Assembly (NCBI GenBank): GCA_910592005.1
Contig: CAJVPP010000079.1
Coordinates: 1-51,347 of the forward strand
DNA: 51,347 bases
Source of the DNA: Funneliformis mosseae
Taxonomy: Eukaryota > Glomeromycota > Glomeromycetes > Glomerales > Glomeraceae
Direction: 5' to 3'
Part shown: positions 44,495-51,347 of the stretch, one piece after another
Layout: every line of letters starts with the position of its first letter
Numbering within the stretch: the first letter of the stretch is position 1
Position numbers and translations under genes: made by a program
The notes under the pieces: generated by a model
Databases searched by the model: none
Seen by the model: only the letters and a program-made list of their open reading frames with translations
Told to the model about the DNA's origin: nothing

Positions 44495-44900
44495 TGTTGT
44501 ATATGACATATATGCCAAATATGACATATCTGCCAAATAGAACATATTTATAAATTATATCATTTCTATTATTATTATTATTTATTATATCTTTATTATA
44601 TCTATCATTATTATATTATCATTTATATCATATTTAATATAATTAGCATATCTGTTAGCTCTGTTATTATTATCAGTAGTATTATAATTATCATAGATTT
44701 TTTTAATTGTAATTTTCCTATATAAAGGGCATAAAAATACCTTAGAAAAAGGATCAATTCAAACAAGATACGAATATTATATTCAATATACATTTAATAA
44801 TAATAATAAACAACATTAACATTTTGCAAACATAAAACTTATAATTTTATTCTTGTTAACTAAATAAACTCTTTAATAAACAGTGTATCAAGTTGATTAG
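44495..44900 (+). repeat. Possible 5' LTR of the second Gypsy element
   Basis: A TG start, repeated ATGACATAT(A/C)TGCCAAAT words, a TATATAAAG box at 44719-44727 and AATAAA words near 44867 give the usual LTR contents. No second copy is available for comparison and no primer-binding site was recognised, so both limits are approximate. Confidence 0.35.
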
Positions 44901-45121
44901 ATTTAAGTCATAGCTATTATCTCCTTAACTTCAAATTATAGTTAACTTATTCAACAGAAAGAGTAATATTAACAAGTGATAATTCCTGCCATGATACTAT
45001 TGATTTTATATATAATGGATTACTAACAGATTTAGCAAGGCATATAAGAGTTTAAGAAAAGAGAATTAATAAACAGAGATAATTTCATACATAATGAACC
45101 GCTGACTAAATAGAGAAGTGT

Positions 45122-45346
45122 ATGAATTTTGAAATAATCGAGAGAAATATAGTAGAATATATTGTGAAACATTATTTAAATTCCCCTTTAATGAAGACTA
45201 TACTTGCAGTTGATGCTATCTTCCTACTTTATTTAATATACTTTCAAATAATTTTCAAAATTTTTGGAATTGGTTTTATTATGAATATTGCGCTAAAACT
45301 TACACAGGAAGATCAGTTGTTGCTTTTAACCTATTTAAACAATTAA
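45122..45346 (+). pseudogene. Conserved region upstream of gag in the second Gypsy element
   Basis: The open frame starts MNFEIIERNIVEYIVKHYLN. A shifted frame within it encodes FQNFWNWFYYEYCAKTY, the counterpart of FQRFYQWIYQQYRAYTY in the left element. Similarity across two frames implies one frameshift in an ancestral coding region. Function unknown. Confidence 0.4.
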
Positions 45347-45599
45347 GTAATATCTCAATATTAGAATATCGTAATAGCTGATTAACTAAGATTATTACCA
45401 GTTGCTTTCTAGTCTCTGATATAGGACTATACCTTTTTCATCAGACATAATATATTTGTATGTCTAAGGTGTTTCTTTTGAAACAAATTGCTTCCAACAA
45501 TCTGTTGATCAATCTATTTCATTAAAAATATATATAGAAATCCTTGATCAGAATTTAATATAGGTTCAAAAAGACCGATAATTATTTTGACAATTAATT

Positions 45600-46740
45600 G
45601 CCTCTCCAGTACTTTCTGTAACTAGCTTATTAATAACCCCTGTTACTACCTCACTACTAGAAGTAATGACAACAGCAGCTACAGGTAAATAAATAAAACT
45701 AGCTCTCAAAGGAATCTTTGGAATAGATAAAGTTCGATTAAATGCATTAGGATAAACAGAATGAATTACAGTAAAGGTTGATTACTTTTATAATACTGAA
45801 GCTAAAGATCCTGTAGAATAGCTTACTACCTTTAAAAAAGCCACCACTATTAACTGATAGATTAATGCTATAAGAAAGAAAGTCATAGCTGAAGAATACT
45901 TAAAAGGAGCTACCGCTGATTGATTCGAAGAAAATATAGTAACCATAGGGAATAATTGGGTCACAACCTCCAATAGTAAAAATAATTTTGTAGATATGTT
46001 CAACATCAGGTTTATCAACAAAACTCAGAAGAATGAATGGTATTAGGAGTTATCTTCCTTACGATAACATTCAGACAAATCAGTAGATTCTTATGCTAAT
46101 AAGTTCTGAAAATTAGTAAAAAGAGTAGGCTTGACTGATAATGCCCAACAAAAATGAATGTTCCTTATAGGATTTAACCTAGTATATATCCTAATAGTAT
46201 ATGCACAAAACCTGAATGATTTAGCTACTACAGTAAATGCTGCTAGAAACATCGAAATTGATTATAATTTTACCACTGAAAAAACTCTAAGAAATATAAG
46301 AGTAACCCCTTTTACTTCCATTCTTGCTCTACTAAAACCCACTCTAATCGTTAATACTAAAATAGATAAACTTATAAAAAAATTAGAACAACTTACTATA
46401 AATTATGCTAATTTATTCTCTGCAATATTAGCTCAGCCACAGGTCTTGAAAAGAAGAAACAGACCTAATAAGATTACCTACAGGCCTCAGAATATCAGAT
46501 CTAATATGAACACTTATCAATCTCAAAACGTCAGATCTAATGATTTTACCTGCTATAATTACAATACTTCAGAACATATTGTGAAAATTGCATTCAACCG
46601 TGATAATATCATCAAGATAATCATAAAACCCATTTTAGCAAAACTAGAGAAATGTATCTTGCAGACCAATATACTGATGAAGAATACGATAACTACGATT
46701 ATGAAACAGATAAAAATGAGAAGTATGAAGTTTACCTGAA
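45600..46740 (+). pseudogene. Gypsy gag of the second element
   Basis: The capsid region reads NTEAKDPVE-stop-LTTFKKATTIN-stop near 45800, and further on VIAEEYLKGATAD-stop-FEEN. The stops stand where Trp is expected. An open part at 46158-46739 follows (ILIVYAQNLNDLATTVNAAR). The zinc knuckle is reduced to CYNYNTSEHIVKIAF, having lost two of its three cysteines. It is non-functional. Confidence 0.7.
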
Positions 46741-47179
46741 TACCTGATTGAGACTGTATCCTGATAATTTAATGTTCAAAAATTGAAGAATCAAATGCGT
46801 AGAATCTCAAAGAAAAGAAAACCTTAAAAGGTTTTCTAAATTGACCATTATGCTAAATCTTGCAGAATAATTCACGCAAATGAATCTAGCTCTAATGCAA
46901 CTTAAAGTTCTGAATAATCTTAAGAATGTAAAAAGAAGATTAATATCAGCTCTGATTAAACAACTAACAGAGTTCAATGTTGCTACTTATCTTCAGAATT
47001 TTTTATGCATCATATTAGTTGGACAAGCCACTCATTCCATATCAAATTATCATTTCAGTTTGGCTAAGGCTGTAAGGGGATCTAGAAAAAAAGCTTCTAA
47101 AGAATCCAAAGAAGCTAATTTAGCTAAGAGCGATAACAAGCCTACTTTCGCAGCTAAATATACTCTATGAATCAGAAAA

Positions 47180-47667
47180 AAAGCCCAAACTGCTATAATT
47201 AACAGTGGCACAACTACAAGTATTATTACAAAAGCCTTGCTAGATAGTTTAGGATATAAATTGATTGAGACTCAAAAATGATTGTATTTACAGCCAATGG
47301 AGCTAGAACTCGCTCCCTAGAAATTGTAGATGATATCTCAGTAGTAATAAGAAGGATCAAAATTCTAATTTCCTTTCAAGTTTTGGAATCTAAAGATGAA
47401 ATCCTAATTCTAGGTAATGATTGGCTCAAAAATTTAAATGCCAACATAAATTGGAAAAAATCCACTTTAACTATTAGAAAAAGCCAAATTACTATTCAAA
47501 TTCTGATTAACTTCATGAAAACCTTAACAGTAGTAACTCATAATATACCAGAAAAAGTTTTAGAAGAAGAATATAAAGAGAAATCTCTAGAAGAAATACC
47601 AATTTATTTCTCTGATTCCTTTAAAGAAGATTCAGCTGACCAAGCTAAGCTAGAATTTAACTCTTAA
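47180..47667 (+). pseudogene. Retropepsin of the second Gypsy element
   Basis: The active-site loop reads IINSGTTTSIITKALL near 47195, so the catalytic Asp of the usual DSG is Asn (a G-to-A change). After a stop or shift near 47280 the C-terminal part is open and ends its fold with EILILGNDWLKNLNANINWK. An acidic linker follows directly, and no Nudix-like sequence is present before RT. Confidence 0.65.
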
Positions 47668-48049
47668 TAAATTTTTACTCTTCAGAAAGTTTTGAAGCTA
47701 AAACAGATAATGATGATGATGATGACGACTCAATAAATGCCAACAAAAATCTAGCAGTATTTTTAGCTGAAACTGTCTAAGACAAACCTATACCTATAAA
47801 CTAAACCAGACCTCTCAATTATTATCAATAGGGCTTTTTTAATTTCTTTAAATAACCACTCTGATATCTGTACTAAAAGTCAGACTAGAATCAGAAGAAC
47901 AAATTTAATAAAACATTGGATTTTAACTGGTAATGCTACACCTATCACATAAACTCCATATTGAACTAATCTAAAAAATTGAGAATTTTTTAAGAACAAA
48001 ATAGTTAAAATAGAAGAACAAGGAATAGTCTGAAAGTCTTCAAGCCCTT

Positions 48050-49190
48050 AGGCTTTATCTGTAGCAATTGTAGATAAGAAAGGTAGTGACAAAAGAATTT
48101 GCATTAACTATCACAAATTAAATACTATTACCAAAGTTGATGCTTATCCTTTACCTCGTATTAATAACCTATTGGAAAGTTTTGGAATCACTTAATGGTT
48201 TACTATATTGGATCTTGCAAGTAGATACTGTCAAGTAGCTATAGATGAAGCAGATATAGAGAAAACAGCATTTATAATACCTTTTGGGCTATACAAATTT
48301 TTAGTAATACCTTTTGGATTAAGTTACATACTAAAAACTTTTCAAAGACTAATGAATAAAGTCTTACAAGACTTTTTTGGAAATTTCTTTGTTGTATATT
48401 TAGATGATATTATAATCTATTCAAAAGGAAGCTTCAAAATGTATATGGACCATATATGCCAAGTATTCAAAGCTATTCGGAATACAAACTTAAAATTAAA
48501 TTAAAGAAGTGCTATTTTTGCTTACCAAATATTCATTTTCTAGAACATGTAATAGGATGAAATGGAATTCGTCTAGACCTAGAAAAAATAATTAAAGTCA
48601 AGAATTTTTCCAGACTAACGAACCTTACATAGTTCTGCACTGCTCTCAGATTATTTTCATACTATTAGAAGTTTATCAAAGATTTTTTAAGAATTGCTTG
48701 ACCTATGCTAACTTTATTAAAGAAAGATAAACCCTTTCTTTGGGGAAATAAATAACAAATAGCATTCAATAGACTAAAAGAGTTGTTAATCAAAGCTCTG
48801 ATCTTAAATTACCCTGATTTTAATAAACCTTTTATCATCTATATAGACGCATCTGTGATAGGTCTAGGAGTTGTTCTTTCATAAGAATAATCAGATGGAA
48901 AAGAACATATTATTGCCTATACAAGTCAGAGCTTAAATTCAGCTGAAAAGAATTATGCCATAACCGATCAAGAATATTTAGCAGTTATGTAGGATATAAG
49001 ATATTTCCAAAATTATTTAGGCAAGAAACTTTTTACACTTGTAACTTATTATTCAGCTTTGAAATGGTTATAAACTTCTAAATTACCTTAGAGACAAAGA
49101 GTAAGATAGGTAATAGAACTGCAGCAATATGAATTCACTATTAAACATAGACTTAGAAAAGCTAATGCAAATGCTAATGCTCTATTATAA
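48050..49190 (+). pseudogene. Reverse transcriptase and RNase H of the second element
   Basis: RT pieces include CINYHKLNTITKVDAYPLPR and LDLASRYCQVAIDEADIEKT, with an intact catalytic VVYLDDIIIYSKG (about 48390-48432). RNase H pieces are FIIYIDASVIGLGVVLS and HIIAYTSQSLNSAEKNYAIT near 48840-48965, and KHRLRKANANANALL near 49145. Many stops interrupt the reading frame. Confidence 0.8.
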
Positions 49191-49439
49191 ATACCAGAGG
49201 AATCAGAAGTATTTTTCCTAAACTTTGAATTGGATATAGAAACTGGCTATAATTCTTCTATTGAAAATAACTATATTACAGATAATCCATCCCATTCTGA
49301 AAAAAATAATGAATATGAGACTGAATGGTTCATCTCAAACCTCTCATATAGTCAGGATCAAATACTAGAAAATGAACTTTTTAATAATTAGTTTAAGCCA
49401 ATAATTACTACTATAAAATACTAATCTCCACTTGAGAAA

Positions 49440-49676
49440 ATGCAAGATATATATAAAACAAACATAAAAATTAAACAAGTATTAGCAGGATAACCTATAA
49501 ATAATGGAGGATCTAGATGTAATTATTCATGTGATATAGAAAACCATCACTTGCATACATACTATAAAGCTTGTAAAACAAATTTACCTTACAATACTGT
49601 TGAGCACAAGTATATAATCGAATATAAATTAGGTCAAATTCAACTAAACATGGATCTAAGATACTTAGATAATTAA
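49440..49676 (+). pseudogene. Cys/His-rich domain of the second element
   Basis: The segment contains MQDIYKTNIKIKQVL, then CDIENHHLHTYYKACKTNLP and LGQIQLNMDLRYLDN. It aligns with the module at 4257-4688 of the left element across about 80 residues. Two of the presumed metal-binding cysteines are lost here (CKTC reads YKAC, with an earlier Cys as Tyr). Confidence 0.6.
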
Positions 49677-50089
49677 GTATGATAAAATGAGCTGATAGAA
49701 GTTAAAACACAATCATTAGAAATTCAGATGCAAGTATTACATAGAATACTTCAAGGACTTCCCTTTTATTCCACTCCTCTTGAACATATTCAACCTGAGT
49801 TTCCTGAATTAGATTAAGATTTTTTTTTCTTACCATTTTTTTTTATTAATTATCTACATTATTTAAGATGAAAGCAAAAGTATGTGCAGTGTAACATACA
49901 GTCCATCATGAATATTAATCAATATAATCGTATTTATTTTTATATTACACAACAAACTATTTTTACAGAATTAATAACCCTAAAATTATCAAACAATTTA
50001 AAAACTTTTACATACCTTATACAGTCTAAAATAATTATTTATATAGAAATGATATAAGAAACCTTAGAAAGCTATTAAGGATAATTAGA

Positions 50090-51125
50090 ACTCATGAAAT
50101 GGAAGCTATTTTATACATGATGCATAATAATCTAATAGCTGAACATTTTGCTACTAATATTATATTCGACAAAATCAGAAAGTGATATTATAAATGTATG
50201 AAAATATTCGTACATATGTTAAAAGTTATAACAAATGTTAAAGAAGAGAAAAACTAAGCAAACATAAAAATTTACATCCAATGCAATACAAGCACCTTTC
50301 TATCAAATCAGAATTGATTTTATAGGACCTTTACCCTAATAGACAAAGGAAAAAAATATATTATAGTAGCCATTGATTATTTTACTAAGTAGTAGAAGCA
50401 AAGGCTATATCAGAAGCATCTGCTTCTCAAGTAGCCTAATTTGTTTATAAAGAAATTATTTGTAGTTATGGATGTTTAATGAAGATATTAACTGATTGAG
50501 GAATCTACTTTAATAACAAAATGATTAATGAATTAATGAATAAATTTAAAATAAAACACCTTCTATTAACTTTTTATCATTTCCAAACTAATGGTCTAGT
50601 AGAAAGATTTAATAGAACTCTATGTGAGTCCTTAGCTAAAACTGTCTAAGAAATTTCAAATTAGGATTTGCAAATTGCATTCACTTTATTTGCATATTAA
50701 ACTTCTAAGCAATTGATAACTAAGATATCTCCCTTTTATTTAACATATAGAAGAGATGAATGATTACTCCTTGATGAACTAATTGAAGAAAATATGACTC
50801 TAAATCAACATATAGAATCTTTAATAGATGATTTATCGCAAATTAGGAGAAAAGCTAAAAACTATATGGAAAAATCACAAGTAAATCAGAAAGATTGACA
50901 TGATCGTAACCTAAAGAAAATCTTTCATTTTAAAATAGAAGACAAAGTTTTGTATTACTATGTGACAAAAGAAAAGCAATGGTCTAGAAAATTAGAACTA
51001 AAATGAAAGGACCATACTATATTCATTAAATCTTATTGAAGGGATCTTATAAAATAAGAGAAATGAGTGAAAAAGTTTTACAAACACCTGTTAATGAAGA
51101 TCTCTTAAAACAATATCATGACTGA
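50090..51125 (+). pseudogene. Integrase of the second Gypsy element
   Basis: The HHCC domain is partly preserved (HNNLIAEHFATNIIFDKIRK). The core has IIVAIDYFTK with the first acid, LTD-stop-GIYFNNK with the second, and TNGLVERFNRTLCESLAKTV with the Glu. The tail has KIEDKVLYYYVTKEKQWSRK and ends near PVNEDLLKQYHD. Stops are frequent. It is non-functional. Confidence 0.75.
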
Positions 51126-51151
51126 TAAAATTAGAAATCTTAAATAGTTAT

Positions 51152-51347
51152 ATAGGGTGTATTCACAAATTCAATTAGATTGGATTGGATTGGATTTTCT
51201 AATCCATTTAGATTAGATTGGATTTTCATATAATCTAATCCGTATTCACAAATAAATGAATTAGATTATAAATTTTGTATAACATTATAAAAAAAGAGTT
51301 AACGTTATTTAAATTAAATAAAAATTTGAACAATGAATATTCAAAGA
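51152..51347. repeat. Start of a repeat element with TAGGGTGTATTCACAAA end
   Basis: The sequence begins TAGGGTGTATTCACAAATTC and continues with repeated ATTAGATTGGATT words and their complements (TCTAATCCA, ATCTAATCC). GTATTCACAAAT recurs at 51242. The TAGGG start resembles hAT-type MITE ends. The element runs past the end of the window, so it cannot be delimited. Confidence 0.45.

Larger units (their letters stand above)
44495..51130 (+). mobile_element. Second decayed Ty3/Gypsy element (no Nudix domain)
   Basis: Forward-strand domains are, in order, the upstream region, gag, protease, reverse transcriptase, RNase H, Cys/His-rich domain, integrase and a GPY/F-like tail. A possible 5' LTR begins TGTTGTATATGACA near 44495 and contains TATATAAAG at 44719; its end near 44900 is not certain, and the 3' LTR is not seen before the window ends. 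It is more decayed than the left element, with stops every few dozen codons, mostly at Trp, Gln and Arg positions. The domain between protease and RT is only an acidic linker. Confidence 0.8.

Noticed and set aside
44495..51130. Possible alternative genetic code (TGA read as Trp) because many TGA codons fall at Trp positions
   Set aside because: TAG and TAA occur at the same kinds of position, and the intact genes of the island use TGG for Trp and normal stops. Transition decay explains it.
1..51347. tRNA, rRNA or other structured RNA genes
   Set aside because: I looked for tRNA box B (GGTTCGANNCC-like) and rRNA-like stretches by eye and found none convincing. A covariance-model search would be decisive.

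Overview
The window looks like nuclear DNA of an arbuscular mycorrhizal fungus of the Glomeromycotina, most like Rhizophagus. The reasons are the very high A+T content, intron-rich genes with short GT-AG introns, a DLG-type protein kinase, a kinase/Sel1-repeat relic, and a dense load of decayed Gypsy, pogo, Tc1, MULE and hAT-type elements. This assignment is inferred from protein style and was not checked by a search.

Layout. 1-18.5 kb is a nest of mobile elements: a tandem repeat, a reverse-strand Ty3/Gypsy element with a recognisable LTR, a complete TA-flanked DDE transposon cut into its 5' end, an extremely AT-rich stretch with a pogo-type MITE, a MULE transposase relic, and a Tc1 relic. 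Two related MITEs with 8-bp target duplications sit inside the Gypsy element and the MULE relic. 18.5-23.6 kb is transitional: a MULE-type MITE with a 9-bp duplication and a kinase plus Sel1-repeat pseudogene. 23.6-40.7 kb is the gene island: a nine-exon cytochrome P450 (reverse), a P450 pseudogene and a P450 heme-exon fragment with a hAT-type MITE between them, an epoxide-hydrolase-like enzyme (reverse), a small multi-pass membrane protein (forward), an 18-exon TMEM94-like P-type ATPase relative (forward), and a protein kinase (reverse). 40.7-51.3 kb returns to repeats: a pogo element with TIRs, a second decayed Gypsy element (forward), and the start of another MITE.

How the genes fit together. 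The P450 and the epoxide hydrolase lie close together and both are membrane-anchored by an N-terminal helix. They could act in sequence on lipid substrates, but this is inference. The TMEM94-like protein is probably an endomembrane cation transporter; its phosphorylation motif is DREGT instead of DKTGT. The kinase belongs to the large lineage-expanded family typical of these fungi.

The most unusual thing I see is a Nudix-hydrolase-like domain in the pol region of the left Gypsy element, between protease and reverse transcriptase. The right Gypsy element lacks it. Both elements share a Cys/His-rich domain between RNase H and integrase and a small conserved region upstream of gag. Most in-frame stops in the decayed elements fall at Trp, Gln or Arg positions, as expected for C-to-T/G-to-A decay.
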